From Hoyosella altamirensis (lineage in GTDB: Bacteria; Actinomycetota; Actinomycetes; Mycobacteriales; Mycobacteriaceae): a stretch of DNA of 64,000 nucleotides. The translations under genes were made by a program, and so were the position numbers. Shown here in pieces: positions 1 through 8,687 of the stretch. The DNA lies in the NCBI RefSeq assembly GCF_014191505.1, contig NZ_JACHWS010000003.1, forward strand, positions 620,001 to 684,000, in the 5' to 3' direction. Positions within the stretch are counted from its first letter, which is position 1. Each line of letters opens with the position of its first letter. The notes beneath the pieces were generated by a model. The model was not told the origin of the DNA. It did not search any database and worked only from the letters and a program-made list of their open reading frames with translations.

Positions 1-27
1 GTCGATGCGGTTGGACTTGCCTGCCAC
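1..27 (-). CDS. glyS: Glycyl-tRNA synthetase, first nine codons only (partial)
   Basis: A GTG codon at 27-25 opens a minus-strand frame that runs off the left edge and reads M-A-G-K-S-N-R-I-D. A GGAG lies about ten bases upstream. In mycobacteria glyS lies divergently next to smtB-zur and its product starts with a similar short basic stretch before I-D-T. The call rests on that synteny plus nine residues, so it is tentative. The rest of the gene lies outside the window. Confidence 0.45.
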
Positions 28-156
28 TGAAGGAGCACTCCATCTCGTCGATTAGGTAATTCTGGGTTCCCAGCCGAAGTCAGTGTAGGCGGACTCACGC
101 GCGTACGGTAAACCGGCGCCTGGCCGCACCGGCTGAGCAACACGCCACCCTCATCG

Positions 157-185
157 TTGACATGCGCATCAATGCATACAACAAT
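157..185 (+). promoter_or_regulatory. Promoter of smtB-zur
   Basis: A perfect TTGACA (157-162) is followed after 17 bases by AACAAT (180-185), which shares four of six positions with the -10 consensus. This predicts transcription starting near 192. The ATG and TTG codons at 157, 172 and 184 would then lie upstream of the transcript, so they are unlikely to be the smtB start. Confidence 0.5.
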
Positions 186-201
186 GGATATTGTTTCCAT
201 T
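183..201. promoter_or_regulatory. Imperfect palindrome, candidate SmtB or Zur operator
   Basis: AATGGATATTGTTTCCATT is a 19-base imperfect palindrome with six-base outer arms AATGGA and TCCATT. It overlaps the predicted -10 element and transcription start of smtB-zur. In mycobacteria the equivalent operon is repressed by its own ArsR-type product in a zinc-dependent way. Which of the two regulators would bind here cannot be told from the sequence. Confidence 0.45.
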
Positions 202-222
202 TTCGACAAGGAGAGCGCCGTT

Positions 223-612
223 CTGAACACCCCTGGCGTAACATCCGGTGACCCCACCGCTGAGCCGCTGCATGTGCAGTCAGCACGCCCCGACCACAGA
301 GACCGGGCAATTCCGCCCGCGCCGATGCCACCGCAGCGATCCCTGATCGCTGCGGGCGAGCTGCTGCGCGCCCTTGCCGCGCCAGTCCGGATCGCGATCG
401 TGCTGCAATTGCGCGAGTCCGAGCGCTGCGTACATGAGCTCGTCGATGCCCTGGGGGTTACGCAGCCGCTGATCAGTCAGCACCTTCGGGTTCTGAAGTC
501 CGCTGGTGTCGTCCACGGGGAAAGGGCGGGACGCGAGGTGCTCTATAGCCTCGTGGACGATCACCTTGCCCACATCGTTGCCGACGCCGTCGCACACGCC
601 GAGGAGGAATAA
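223..612 (+). CDS. smtB: ArsR/SmtB-family zinc-responsive repressor
   Basis: Winged-helix repressor of the ArsR/SmtB type. The core (about residues 45-125 of this version) contains LLRALAAPVRI, the recognition helix region QPLISQHLRVLKSAGVV and the wing GREVLYSLVDDHL, followed by a His/Glu-rich tail (DHLAHIVADAVAHAEEE) that fits an alpha-5 metal site. The frame is open back to 157, but the predicted promoter occupies that stretch. An AAGGAG at 208-213 sits nine bases before a CTG at 223, giving 129 residues, close to the roughly 135 of the mycobacterial homologue. GTG at 274 is the next conventional option. It ends two bases before zur, and the pair is almost certainly co-transcribed. Confidence 0.85.
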   Translation: MNTPGVTSGDPTAEPLHVQSARPDHRDRAIPPAPMPPQRSLIAAGELLRALAAPVRIAIVLQLRESERCVHELVDALGVTQPLISQHLRVLKSAGVVHGERAGREVLYSLVDDHLAHIVADAVAHAEEE

Positions 613-614
613 GT

Positions 615-1055
615 ATGTCCGCGCCCGCAGGATCTCAACGCAAGCGTCCCTCACCGGCGATCGGAGTCCGCTCAACCCGGCAGCGCTCTGCCGTGACAGC
701 GCTGCTAAACGACGTCGAAGAGTTCCGTTCCGCCCAGGACATACACGATGAGCTGCGCCGCCGCGGCGAAGGCATCGGGCTGACAACGGTGTATCGCACG
801 CTGCAGTCACTGGCAGAGACCGGCGCTGTCGATGTGCTTCGTACTGACAACGGCGAAGCCGTGTACCGCAGATGCTCGTCGGGCCACCATCACCACTTGG
901 TGTGCCGGGACTGCGGATTCACCGTCGAAATCAAGGGCGACGAGGTTGAGCGGTGGTCTCATTCGATCGCCTCAGAGAACGGTTTCACCGACATCAGTCA
1001 TATCGTCGAGGTTTTCGGAATCTGCCGAGACTGCCAGCGCTCAGAGAGCGTTTAA
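615..1055 (+). CDS. zur: Zinc uptake regulator of the Fur family (Zur/FurB)
   Basis: Fur-superfamily repressor of 146 residues. The N-terminal winged helix includes [21 protein letters not shown] and [12 protein letters not shown]. The C-terminal dimerisation half carries [13 protein letters not shown] with a CxxC pair, and a second CRDC pair near the end, the structural zinc site of Fur proteins. A strong GAGGAGG overlaps the end of smtB. Zur represses zinc import and ribosomal-protein paralogue genes when zinc is sufficient. Adjacent smtB and zur form the zinc-balance pair known from mycobacteria. Its stop codon overlaps the stop of the convergent uppS. Confidence 0.93.
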   Translation: MSAPAGSQRKRPSPAIGVRSTRQRSAVTALLNDVEEFRSAQDIHDELRRRGEGIGLTTVYRTLQSLAETGAVDVLRTDNGEAVYRRCSSGHHHHLVCRDCGFTVEIKGDEVERWSHSIASENGFTDISHIVEVFGICRDCQRSESV

Positions 1056-1891
1056 GGCCTCACACCTCCGTACCGGCGGTCCCGCTTCGCGTATTCCACA
1101 CATGCGTCCCATAGATCGCGCCGGTCGAAGTCAGGGAAAAGTTTCTCCTGAAAGACGAACTCTGCGTATGCCGACTGCCACAGCAGGAAGTTCGAAGTGC
1201 GCAGTTCGCCCGAGGGGCGGAGGAACAGGTCGACATCGGGCATGTCCGGCTCGTCGAGATGCCGCGCGAACATCGCTTCGGTAATCCGCTCGGGGTTGAT
1301 TTCCCCCGCCGCTGCCTTGCGTGCGATCTCCCGCGTGGCGTCGACGATCTCAGCGCGGCCCCCGTAGTTGACGCACATCGTCAGGGTCATGACCGTGTTG
1401 TGTTTCGTCAGTTCTTCGGCGATCTCGAGTTCGCGTATGACGCTGCGCCACAGCCGCGGACGCCGGCCTGCCCATCGGACGCGTACGCCCATCTCGTTCA
1501 TTTCGTCGCGGCGCCGACGGATCACATCGCGGTTGAATCCCATGAGGAAGCGGACTTCTTCTGGGCTGCGACGCCAGTTCTCTGTGGAGAAGGCGTAGGC
1601 AGATAGCCACGAAACCCCCATCTCGATGCAACCGCAGACAGTGTCCATGAGGACGGCTTCACCTTGCTTGTGTCCTTCGGTGCGCGGCAAGCCCCGCTCC
1701 TCGGCCCAGCGGCCGTTGCCGTCCATGACGAGGGCGACATGCTCCGGCACGAATTCTCGCGGCAGCTTGGGCGGTTTGGCGCCGGATGGGTGCGGGTCAG
1801 GCGGACGCACCGAACGCGCGGCTGCCTCTGCGCTGCTAGATCCCGCTCGCCAGGGGCTCCGTCGGTAATGTCGCTGTGTCACACCCTTCAT
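1052..1891 (-). CDS. uppS: Long-chain (2Z) polyprenyl diphosphate synthase
   Basis: Cis-prenyltransferase that builds the decaprenyl or undecaprenyl diphosphate carrier for cell-wall and arabinogalactan synthesis. The first active-site motif is [17 protein letters not shown], followed by GH(K) and FSTENW. The C-terminal signature [30 protein letters not shown] is intact. Like the mycobacterial decaprenyl synthase it has an N-terminal extension of roughly 50 residues before the core. ATG at 1891 has a GGAG about ten bases upstream and gives 279 residues. It overlaps the end of recO by 56 bases. An in-frame start at 1933 is possible but less likely. Confidence 0.93.
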   Translation of the reverse strand: MKGVTQRHYRRSPWRAGSSSAEAAARSVRPPDPHPSGAKPPKLPREFVPEHVALVMDGNGRWAEERGLPRTEGHKQGEAVLMDTVCGCIEMGVSWLSAYAFSTENWRRSPEEVRFLMGFNRDVIRRRRDEMNEMGVRVRWAGRRPRLWRSVIRELEIAEELTKHNTVMTLTMCVNYGGRAEIVDATREIARKAAAGEINPERITEAMFARHLDEPDMPDVDLFLRPSGELRTSNFLLWQSAYAEFVFQEKLFPDFDRRDLWDACVEYAKRDRRYGGVRP

Positions 1892-2651
1892 CTTGCACGA
1901 CTCCGGCCTGCGCATGAGGGCGGGATCGCTCAATCAGCGGGAGTGTGCGAAGCTGCCGCTCGAGGTGCCATTGAAGGTGTGCTGCAGTGAGGCCACTTGC
2001 CTGGCCACGCACCTGCGAGACTGTCTGCTCGGCGTAACCCCATTCCCCTGTCACCAAGGCGTCCATGAGGTCGAGAACCCCGGCTGAAGGCGTCGCCGCG
2101 CCCGGCGGGCGGCAATGAACACACACTGAACCCCCCGCTGCAACATGAAAAGCACGATGCGGCCCGGGCGCGCCACAGCGTGCACAGTCCCGCAGCGCGG
2201 GAGCCCAGCCTGCAAGCCCCATCGCGCGCAGCAGAAACGCATCAAGCACCAAGCCCGTTTCCCGCTGCCCCTGCCCGACCGCGCGCAGTGCACCGACCGT
2301 CAGCTGGTAGAGACGCGGAACCGGTGCGTGTTCCTCCCCAGCGAGACGCTCTGCGGTCTCGAGAATCGCGCAGCCCGTCGTATAGCGCCCGTAGTCGCAG
2401 GCGATGTCGGACGCGAACGTATTCACTGCATGGACCTGAGTGACAATGTCGAGGTTTCGGCCAGGATGAAGCAGCACGTCAACATGGTTGAAGGGCTCAA
2501 GTCGTGCACCAAACTTCGACCTGGTGCGCCTTATACCCTTCGCGACAGCACGCACGATGCCGTGGTCGCGGGTCAAGAGCGTCAGGATACGGTCAGCCTC
2601 GCCCAGCTTGTGCTGGCGCAGCACCACCGCGCAATCCCGGTACAACCTCAC
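1836..2651 (-). CDS. recO: DNA repair protein RecO
   Basis: RecO of the RecFOR pathway, which loads RecA onto SSB-coated single-stranded DNA. The protein has 271 residues. The N-terminal OB-fold starts [31 protein letters not shown], and [17 protein letters not shown] is typical of the family. A zinc site is visible as CARCG and CVHC in the second half. The start is GTG. It lies between the pst-linked regulator and uppS on the same strand, with the 3' end overlapping uppS, so the two are translationally linked. Confidence 0.93.
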   Translation of the reverse strand: MRLYRDCAVVLRQHKLGEADRILTLLTRDHGIVRAVAKGIRRTRSKFGARLEPFNHVDVLLHPGRNLDIVTQVHAVNTFASDIACDYGRYTTGCAILETAERLAGEEHAPVPRLYQLTVGALRAVGQGQRETGLVLDAFLLRAMGLAGWAPALRDCARCGAPGPHRAFHVAAGGSVCVHCRPPGAATPSAGVLDLMDALVTGEWGYAEQTVSQVRGQASGLTAAHLQWHLERQLRTLPLIERSRPHAQAGVVQDEGCDTATLPTEPLASGI

Positions 2652-2708
2652 CCGTACAGTCTCTCACTGACCTCTGACAGTTTGCGGACTCCGCGCGGGG
2701 GTGTTCCG

Positions 2709-3461
2709 TCAAGCGCTGGGCGCACAGAACTGGTATCCGAACCCGCGTATCGCTCGTATCCACTGCGGATTCGCCTCATCGTCCCCGAGACGCCGCCGCA
2801 ACCGCGCGATATGAACTGTCAGTGTATTGCTGTGCGTCGCCGAGCCATGCCAGGCCGCGTCGATCAGTTCCTGCCTGCTGACAACCGTGCCTTCATGCTC
2901 GGCGAAATATCGGAGCAGTGCGAACTCCCGCGGCGGCAGACGTGTGCACTCGCCATCTAGCCACATCTGCGGAGTAACTGCGTCCACCCGCAGCCGGCCG
3001 AGGCTCAGGGCCTCCGGTCGCGGCTGCCATGGGCTCCCCGCCTGGACATAGGACTGCAAAAGCGCAGGCAATTCACGCAGCCTGTACGGGCGCGGAATGA
3101 CGATGTTCGCCTTTGCGGCCGCACGCGCTGCGAAAACGCCAGAGTCCGCATCCACTCCCGCAAAGATCGGCAGATCAGGTTCGGAGGCACGGACGATCGA
3201 CAAAAACTCGATCGTGCCGATCCGTCCGCCCACGTTCGCGGCGATCACGACATCGGGCTGGAGACGCCCGACGAGCAAGAGCGCCTCAGCAGGGTCAGGA
3301 CAGACGTGAATATCAAACCCGCAACTGCTGAGCCCAACAATGAGTTCGTCGACGAGTTGACGATCATCATCCACGACAAGAATGAAGGGCCTTACACGGG
3401 CCGTCCCGCGGCTGTCCCCCGATCTTGCATTCGCGACACGCATGTCCATGTTCGCTACCAT
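2709..3461 (-). CDS. OmpR/PhoB-type regulator with a degenerate receiver domain
   Basis: Two-domain regulator of 250 residues. The receiver (about 26-140) keeps the acidic cluster VVDDD (29-33), but the position of the phosphoacceptor Asp is Ala75 in PDVVIAANVGG. The conserved Thr/Ser region reads PIFAGV, and the conserved Lys is Arg124 in IPRPY. The C-terminal winged helix (about 150-248) looks intact: LPPREFALLRYFAEHEGTVVS, then HIARLRRRLGD and IRAIRGFGYQF. It therefore probably binds DNA without Asp phosphorylation. It follows pstB by 57 bases and looks like the last gene of the pst operon. No histidine kinase is nearby. Start is the first of three closely spaced ATGs; the choice is uncertain. 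Confidence 0.85.
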   Translation of the reverse strand: MVANMDMRVANARSGDSRGTARVRPFILVVDDDRQLVDELIVGLSSCGFDIHVCPDPAEALLLVGRLQPDVVIAANVGGRIGTIEFLSIVRASEPDLPIFAGVDADSGVFAARAAAKANIVIPRPYRLRELPALLQSYVQAGSPWQPRPEALSLGRLRVDAVTPQMWLDGECTRLPPREFALLRYFAEHEGTVVSRQELIDAAWHGSATHSNTLTVHIARLRRRLGDDEANPQWIRAIRGFGYQFCAPSA

Positions 3462-3518
3462 TGCCTGCCCACTGCCGATACCCCGATCCTTGACCTCGCA
3501 CGGATAACTGTCTGCAAC

Positions 3519-4415
3519 TCAGCCGAAGCGGCCGGAAATGTACGCTTCAGTGCGCTCGTCGGCTGGATTGCTGAACATCTTCGCGGTGTCGTCGAACTCG
3601 ACTAGTCTCCCCGTGCGATCGCCGTGCTCGTCGGCCTCCGCGGTGAAGAACGCGGTGCGCTGCGAAACACGCGCAGCTTGCTGCATGTTGTGTGTGACGA
3701 TGATGATCGTGAACTCCTGCGCGAGGGAATCCATCAGATCTTCGATCTTGAGCGTCGCAATCGGGTCAAGCGCGGAACACGGCTCATCCATCAGGATCAC
3801 TTCAGGCTTGGTCGCGATCGCACGAGCGATGCAGAGCCGCTGCTGCTGACCGCCAGAAAGGGCAAGCGCACTCCCCTTCAGGTTGCTTTTCACCTCATCC
3901 CAGATTGCGGCTTTACGCAGCGCCTCTTCGACGAGGTCATCCATGCTGTCGACCTGCATCTTGGTTACGCGCGGGCCGTACGCGACGTTGTCGTAGATCG
4001 ACTTCGGGAACGGATTCGGCTTCTGGAAAACCATGCCAATCCGGCGCCGTACCTCGTTGACATCTACTCCGGCACCGTAGATGTCCGTGCCCTCGAAACG
4101 GATCATCCCTTCCACCCGTGCACCGGGAACGAGATCGTTCATCCGGTTAAGGCAACGCAGGACGGTCGACTTACCGCAGCCCGACGGTCCGATCAGAGCT
4201 GACACCTCATTGCGGTTAAACGTCATGTTGACGTCCCGCACCGCGAGGAACTTCTTGTAGAACACCTTGACGTCATCGCAGGTGATTGTGGGACCGCTGC
4301 GGCTGACTGATCGCGCTGCCTTCGCGTGCTGCAAGTCGATCTGAACGCCAGGTGTTCTTGCCTGCGATACGGCACCGGTGCGGACCGTACTGTCTGTCGG
4401 GACTGTGTGGGTCAT
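3519..4415 (-). CDS. pstB: Phosphate ABC transporter ATPase, copy 1 (promoter-distal)
   Basis: ATPase subunit of the high-affinity phosphate importer PstSCAB. It has Walker [10 protein letters not shown], the PstB-typical CLNRMNDL, Q-loop [20 protein letters not shown], signature [14 protein letters not shown] and Walker [14 protein letters not shown], ending [12 protein letters not shown] at 4415 follows AAGGAGG at good spacing, giving 298 residues with about 40 extra N-terminal residues before the ABC core. A longer open frame upstream to 4616 overlaps the preceding gene and is not needed. It is separated by 76 bases from the second pstB and is clearly a diverged paralogue of it. Confidence 0.93.
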   Translation of the reverse strand: MTHTVPTDSTVRTGAVSQARTPGVQIDLQHAKAARSVSRSGPTITCDDVKVFYKKFLAVRDVNMTFNRNEVSALIGPSGCGKSTVLRCLNRMNDLVPGARVEGMIRFEGTDIYGAGVDVNEVRRRIGMVFQKPNPFPKSIYDNVAYGPRVTKMQVDSMDDLVEEALRKAAIWDEVKSNLKGSALALSGGQQQRLCIARAIATKPEVILMDEPCSALDPIATLKIEDLMDSLAQEFTIIIVTHNMQQAARVSQRTAFFTAEADEHGDRTGRLVEFDDTAKMFSNPADERTEAYISGRFG

Positions 4416-4491
4416 GGGCGTTCCTCCTTGAGTGTCGTTAGGCAACTCGCCGGAGCGCGACGGGGACCCCGTCGCGCCCGGCGGCCTCCGG

Positions 4492-5313
4492 TCAGCCGAA
4501 TCGACCACTGATGTAGTCCTCGGTCCGCTTGTTCGTTGTTTTCGTGAAGATGTATTCGGTGTCCGCAAATTCGACGAGCTCACCTGGGCGACGGTCGGCG
4601 TCACCGTCTTCGACACTGAAGAACGCGGTCTTGTCGGACACGCGGCCCGCTTGCTGCATGTTGTGGGTGACGATGACGATCGTCAGCGTGCCAGCGAGCT
4701 CACGGATGAGATCCTCGATCTTGAGCGTCGCAATGGGGTCGAGTGCAGAGCACGGCTCATCCATGAGTAGTACCTCGGGCTCGACCGCGATTGCGCGCGC
4801 GATGCACAAGCGCTGCTGCTGGCCGCCCGAGATCGCGGTGCCGCTGTCTTTCAGCTTCTTGTAGACCTCATCCCACAGTCCCGCTCGCTGCAGCGACCGC
4901 TCGACAAGGTCGTCCATGTTGCCCTTGTAGCCGTTGAGCCGCGGGCCGAATGCAACGTTGTCGTAGATCGACATCTGGAACGGGTTCGGACGCTGGAAGA
5001 CCATGCCGATCCGGCGGCGCACTTCGGCGGCATCGATGTCATCGTCGTACATGTTCTCGCCGTTGAAATTGATGGTTCCGCCGACCGTCGTGCCCGGGAT
5101 CAGATCATTCATCCGGTTCAGGCAGCGCAGCAGCGTCGACTTGCCACAGCCCGACGGGCCGATCAGCGCGGTGACCCGGTTGCGTGGGATGTCGAAGCTG
5201 ACGTTTCGCAGCGCCACGAAGCTCCCATATGTCACCGAGGCGTCGGCAATCTCGAACACGGGATCGTCAACAGCGCTCCGGTCTGCCGTGGTTTCAGTGA
5301 GGTGTGCAGTCAC
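4492..5313 (-). CDS. pstB: Phosphate ABC transporter ATPase, copy 2 (promoter-proximal)
   Basis: Second PstB of 273 residues. It shows [56 protein letters not shown] and [13 protein letters not shown], and ends [12 protein letters not shown] at 5313 begins directly after the pstA stop and is preceded by AAGGGA, so this copy is tightly coupled to pstA. It is probably the ATPase made stoichiometrically with the permeases. Mycobacteria carry several pst paralogues at separate loci, whereas here two pstB genes are in tandem. Confidence 0.93.
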   Translation of the reverse strand: MTAHLTETTADRSAVDDPVFEIADASVTYGSFVALRNVSFDIPRNRVTALIGPSGCGKSTLLRCLNRMNDLIPGTTVGGTINFNGENMYDDDIDAAEVRRRIGMVFQRPNPFQMSIYDNVAFGPRLNGYKGNMDDLVERSLQRAGLWDEVYKKLKDSGTAISGGQQQRLCIARAIAVEPEVLLMDEPCSALDPIATLKIEDLIRELAGTLTIVIVTHNMQQAGRVSDKTAFFSVEDGDADRRPGELVEFADTEYIFTKTTNKRTEDYISGRFG

Positions 5314-5317
5314 TTCG

Positions 5318-6241
5318 TCATCCCTTCCGCTTGTTGGCTCGAGCACCGATGAGGCGCGCGCCGACGACCATGATGAGGACGAGGCCGAAGAGGCTCAGCG
5401 CACCGCCGAATGCACGCTCGATTCCCGCCTCGAATGCCTGACGTGCGCCGTCATAGATCTGCAGCGGCACAGCGCCCTGAGGGTCGCCCTGCAGCGACGT
5501 CACAATCCAAGAGGCGCCGAGCGCCGTCAGGATCAGTGGGGCCGTTTCACCTATGCCGCGCGCAATGGCCAGCATGACTCCCGTGGTGATGCCTGGAGCG
5601 GCAGCCGGCAGCACTGTGCGCAGAATCGTTTGAGCTTTGCCAGCGCCGAGACCGAAACTGGCGTTTCGCCACTCGTCGGGGACGAGCTTGAGCATCTCCT
5701 CGGCTGCTCGGGTAACGATCGGCAACATGATGATCGCGATGGCAACCGCAGCGACGAATGTTCCGAAGCCCCAGGTCACCCAGCCAGATACCAGAAGGCC
5801 ATAGACGAAAAGACCAACAAAGATCGATGGGATGCCTGTCATGACATCCGTGAAGAATCGAATGACGAGCGCGAAACGTCCCGTGCCGTATTCCACGAGA
5901 TAGATCGCTGTGGCAATACCGAGCGGCACAGCCATCGCGATGGAGAGCAGCATGATGTAGAGGGTGCCGAAAAAGCCAGCTGCGTAACCGCCGCCCTCGC
6001 GGCGGTATGGGGGCTCATTCTGTGTGAAGAAGTCCCACCCGATCACACCGTAGCCGCGGTAGGCGACGTATCCGATGATCAGGAAGAGCGGGACCATCGC
6101 GATGGCCATCGCGACCGCCAGAACCCCGGTGCTGAACGAGTTTATGCGGGTTCGCCGCGGCGCGTTGCCTTGCCGGTCGCGGAGACTGCGGTGCCCGGTT
6201 GGCGTGGAGCGCGTGGCTGACTGGGCTAACTGGGTGCTCAT
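5318..6241 (-). CDS. pstA: Phosphate ABC transporter permease PstA
   Basis: Inner-membrane permease of the phosphate importer, 307 residues. About six hydrophobic segments are visible, starting with [20 protein letters not shown]. The cytoplasmic EAA-type loop is present around [20 protein letters not shown], and the C-terminal half carries [14 protein letters not shown], typical of PstA. ATG at 6241 overlaps the pstC stop as ATGA, indicating translational coupling. An in-frame upstream ATG at 6277 would overlap pstC more deeply. Confidence 0.94.
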   Translation of the reverse strand: MSTQLAQSATRSTPTGHRSLRDRQGNAPRRTRINSFSTGVLAVAMAIAMVPLFLIIGYVAYRGYGVIGWDFFTQNEPPYRREGGGYAAGFFGTLYIMLLSIAMAVPLGIATAIYLVEYGTGRFALVIRFFTDVMTGIPSIFVGLFVYGLLVSGWVTWGFGTFVAAVAIAIIMLPIVTRAAEEMLKLVPDEWRNASFGLGAGKAQTILRTVLPAAAPGITTGVMLAIARGIGETAPLILTALGASWIVTSLQGDPQGAVPLQIYDGARQAFEAGIERAFGGALSLFGLVLIMVVGARLIGARANKRKG

Positions 6242-7227
6242 ACTGCGGAATCTCCCGTCATACGGCCGAGGCGCCACACCAGCAGCCGCGCCAGAACGTT
6301 AATGGTCATGGTGACGATGAAGAGAGCGACGCCGATCGCCATGAGGCCCTGCACCGTTTCCGGCGATGCGTCCTGGAAGGTATTGGCGATGTGGGCGGCC
6401 ATGGTGTTGCCTGGCTGGGCAAGGCTGGTGCTGAGAGTCTGGGCTCCGCCAACCAGGAAAAGTACCGCGACGGTTTCACCGAGCGCGCGGCCGAGGCCCA
6501 GCATGGTGCCACCCACGATGCCGGAGAAACTCGACGGCAGGATGACTTTGCGCATCACCTCGAAACGTGTAGCCCCGAGACCGTAGGCGGCGTACTGCTG
6601 GTCAATCGAGTTGACCGCGAAAACCTCACGGAAAATCGCTGTCATGATCGGGAGGATCATGATGGCCAGAATGATGCCGGCGCTGAGGTAGCTGGTCCCG
6701 TACACGGGTCCCTCGAACAGGAAGAACCATCCGAAGGTACGTTCGAGTGGTTCCAGAACGTAGGGCCGCAGAACGTTCGGCATCAGCCAGAAGAACCCCC
6801 ACATGCCGAAGATGATGCTCGGCACTGCTGCAAGCATTTCCACGGTGTAAGAAAGCGGGTTGCGCAGCCGGGATGGCGCCAGCTGCGTCAAGTACAGCGC
6901 GACCGCGAGGGCGAGCGGAAGCGCGATGATGATGCCGACAACCGCAGTGACGATCGTGCCGTAGATGAACGGCCAGGCACCGTACGTGCCGGTGATCTCG
7001 TTGCGCGAGTAGCCCGCCTGCCACTCCGTGCCAAATAGGAAACCGAAGAATCCCTCATGCTGCAGGATCGGCCAGGCCTCCTGGACCGTCCGCACGACCA
7101 TCAGCGCGAGAACGATGAGGACAGTCGTTCCGGCGATCGTGACGAGCCAGCGGAACATGGGGTCAGCGAAACGCGACGAACTCCGGTTCTTCAGGTCAGG
7201 ACCACGTTGTGGTGAAAGAACTGACAT
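6238..7227 (-). CDS. pstC: Phosphate ABC transporter permease PstC
   Basis: Second permease of the phosphate importer, 329 residues. The first membrane segment is around WLVTIAGTTVLIVLALMVV, followed by a periplasmic stretch and five further segments. Family motifs include YLTQLAPSRLRNPLSYTVEMLAAVPSIIFG (read as two adjoining parts) and GLGRALGETVAVLFLVGG. It lies 112 bases downstream of pstS with a strong hairpin in between, and it is coupled to pstA by an ATGA overlap. Confidence 0.94.
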   Translation of the reverse strand: MSVLSPQRGPDLKNRSSSRFADPMFRWLVTIAGTTVLIVLALMVVRTVQEAWPILQHEGFFGFLFGTEWQAGYSRNEITGTYGAWPFIYGTIVTAVVGIIIALPLALAVALYLTQLAPSRLRNPLSYTVEMLAAVPSIIFGMWGFFWLMPNVLRPYVLEPLERTFGWFFLFEGPVYGTSYLSAGIILAIMILPIMTAIFREVFAVNSIDQQYAAYGLGATRFEVMRKVILPSSFSGIVGGTMLGLGRALGETVAVLFLVGGAQTLSTSLAQPGNTMAAHIANTFQDASPETVQGLMAIGVALFIVTMTINVLARLLVWRLGRMTGDSAV

Positions 7228-7278
7228 GTGATGTTGCTCCAGTTGATGTCGGGTTGTGGAGTGCTGTGGAGCGCATCT

Positions 7279-7308
7279 GGCGCGGCCGGATAGGAACCCG
7301 GCCGCGCC
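7279..7308 (-). terminator. Hairpin between pstS and pstC
   Basis: An 11-base perfect inverted repeat (7279-7289 against 7298-7308, GGCGCGGCCGG) encloses an 8-base loop in the pstS-pstC gap. No T-run follows on the minus strand. Such hairpins after a binding-protein gene usually stabilise the upstream message or partially stop transcription, so that more PstS than permease is made. That role is inferred here. Confidence 0.55.
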
Positions 7309-7339
7309 GTTTGCTAACTCCGTGTGCTCGTCACGTCGA

Positions 7340-8449
7340 TCAGTTCTGCGAGTTGATGCGCTCGACCTGAGCCTGAACGCGCCCCTTCAGCTCGGCTCCC
7401 ATGGGCGCATAACCCAGTTCAAGAGCCAGCTCATTGGCCTCATCAGAGGTAAGAACCCAGTTCCAGAAGGACTTCAGCATCTCAGCGGTGTTGTCGTCGT
7501 AGCCGCACTCGTAGGCGAAGATCCAGTTGGTACCCGTGATGGGGTACCCCTCGCCGCCGATGTTGTCGATGTCGAACTGGAAGCTGTCCGGGATCTCTGC
7601 AAGCTCAGATGCCTCGGTGGTTGCTTCGAGCGTAGGGTAGATCGGCTCACCGTCTTCGTTCACGACGCTGGCCTGAGCCATTCCCGTCTCGATGGCGTAC
7701 GCCTGGTTGACGTATCCCAACGCGCCACGGTTCTGGTTGACCTGCGCGGATACGCCCTCGTTCCCCTGGCCTCCGACGGTGCCGGAAGCCCACTGGACCT
7801 CAGTGCCTTCGCCGTACTTGTCTGCCCACTCTTCGTTCTCGGTGCTCAGGTAGTGCGTGAACACGTAGGTGGTACCCGAGCCGTCAGAGCGGTGTACCGG
7901 GATGATGTCCTGGTCGGGCAGGTCCATATCCGGGTTGAGTTCCTGCAATTCAGGATCGTTGAAGTTGGTAATCTGGCGGTCGTAGATCTTCGCGATGGTA
8001 TCGGCCGTCAGGACCATGCCGTCGAGTTCGGGATCGTTGAACGCGATGACCACCGAGCCGAAGATGACAGGGAACTGTACGCCTTCGCAGCCGCGGCCAG
8101 AGGCTGCCTCTTCGAGGTCCTCATCGCTCAGGTAACGCTCGGATGAGCCGAAGTCGACGGTGCTACGGATGAACTGTTCGATGCCGCCACCGGAACCGAT
8201 GCTCTGGTAGTTGATCCGGACACCGGGCTCCACTGCGCCGAAATCTGCAGCCCATTCCTGGAAGACGGGGTTGGGGAAGGTCGCGCCCGCACCCGTCAGG
8301 TTCCCGCTGAGTGAGCCACCGTTTCCACCGGTTGCTCCCCCTTCTCCATTGGCCCCTTCTCCGTTGCCGTTGTCGCCACCACATGCGGCAGCGAAGGCGA
8401 CGACAGGAAGTGTCGCGCCAACGGCAACCAGGGAACGCCAATTACGCAT
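7340..8449 (-). CDS. pstS: Phosphate-binding lipoprotein PstS
   Basis: Periplasmic-side phosphate receptor of the PstSCAB importer, 369 residues. The N-terminus has a lipoprotein signal peptide ending AFAAACGG, with the lipidated Cys at residue 23. A low-complexity Gly/Asn/Glu linker follows, then GAGATFPNPVFQEWAADF, the GSGGGIEQF phosphate loop and VHRSDGSGTTYVFTHYL. ATG at 8449 is preceded by AAGGAGATCACT. It is the first gene of the operon, and a PHO-box-like repeat lies about 70 bases upstream. Confidence 0.95.
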   Translation of the reverse strand: MRNWRSLVAVGATLPVVAFAAACGGDNGNGEGANGEGGATGGNGGSLSGNLTGAGATFPNPVFQEWAADFGAVEPGVRINYQSIGSGGGIEQFIRSTVDFGSSERYLSDEDLEEAASGRGCEGVQFPVIFGSVVIAFNDPELDGMVLTADTIAKIYDRQITNFNDPELQELNPDMDLPDQDIIPVHRSDGSGTTYVFTHYLSTENEEWADKYGEGTEVQWASGTVGGQGNEGVSAQVNQNRGALGYVNQAYAIETGMAQASVVNEDGEPIYPTLEATTEASELAEIPDSFQFDIDNIGGEGYPITGTNWIFAYECGYDDNTAEMLKSFWNWVLTSDEANELALELGYAPMGAELKGRVQAQVERINSQN

Positions 8450-8507
8450 AGTGATCTCCTTCGGAGGTTCGACCTGGCAGAGCGGCACTGTCTGCCAATC
8501 GAGTCGA

Positions 8508-8513
8508 AACGTA
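8508..8513 (-). promoter_or_regulatory. Candidate -10 element of the pst operon
   Basis: On the minus strand TACGTT fits the TANNNT pattern and lies about 60 bases before the pstS start codon. The PHO-box-like units begin six bases further upstream and would cover the -35 region, the usual position for an activator site. Confidence 0.35.
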
Positions 8514-8518
8514 TCCGG

Positions 8519-8561
8519 GGAGGGTGAACAGAATGTGCGACTGGGCGAACGGAAGGTTAAC
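8519..8561 (-). promoter_or_regulatory. PHO-box-like direct repeats upstream of pstS
   Basis: Read on the minus strand, three 11-base units occur: GTTAACCTTCC (8561-8551), directly followed by GTTCGCCCAGT (8550-8540), then after ten bases GTTCACCCTCC (8529-8519). The last matches the GTTCACC core of the PhoP direct-repeat unit described in Streptomyces, and the 11-base phasing is right. This supports phosphate-starvation control of the operon by a PhoP-type regulator encoded elsewhere. Confidence 0.5.
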
Positions 8562-8687
8562 GGCGAGGGTGTCGTGAATGAATATGTTTGTCGTACACGT
8601 ATGAACCCTTAATTCCGCGGCAGCTGACAGGCTCTCAACAACACCGAACTACCTCAGGAGCTCCCCCACGCCACTGGTTCCGCCGAC

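Noticed and set aside
5003-6220. 405-codon plus-strand frame across pstA and pstB
   Set aside because: Its product is a charged low-complexity sequence antisense to two well-defined transporter genes; no ribosome-binding site or family motif.
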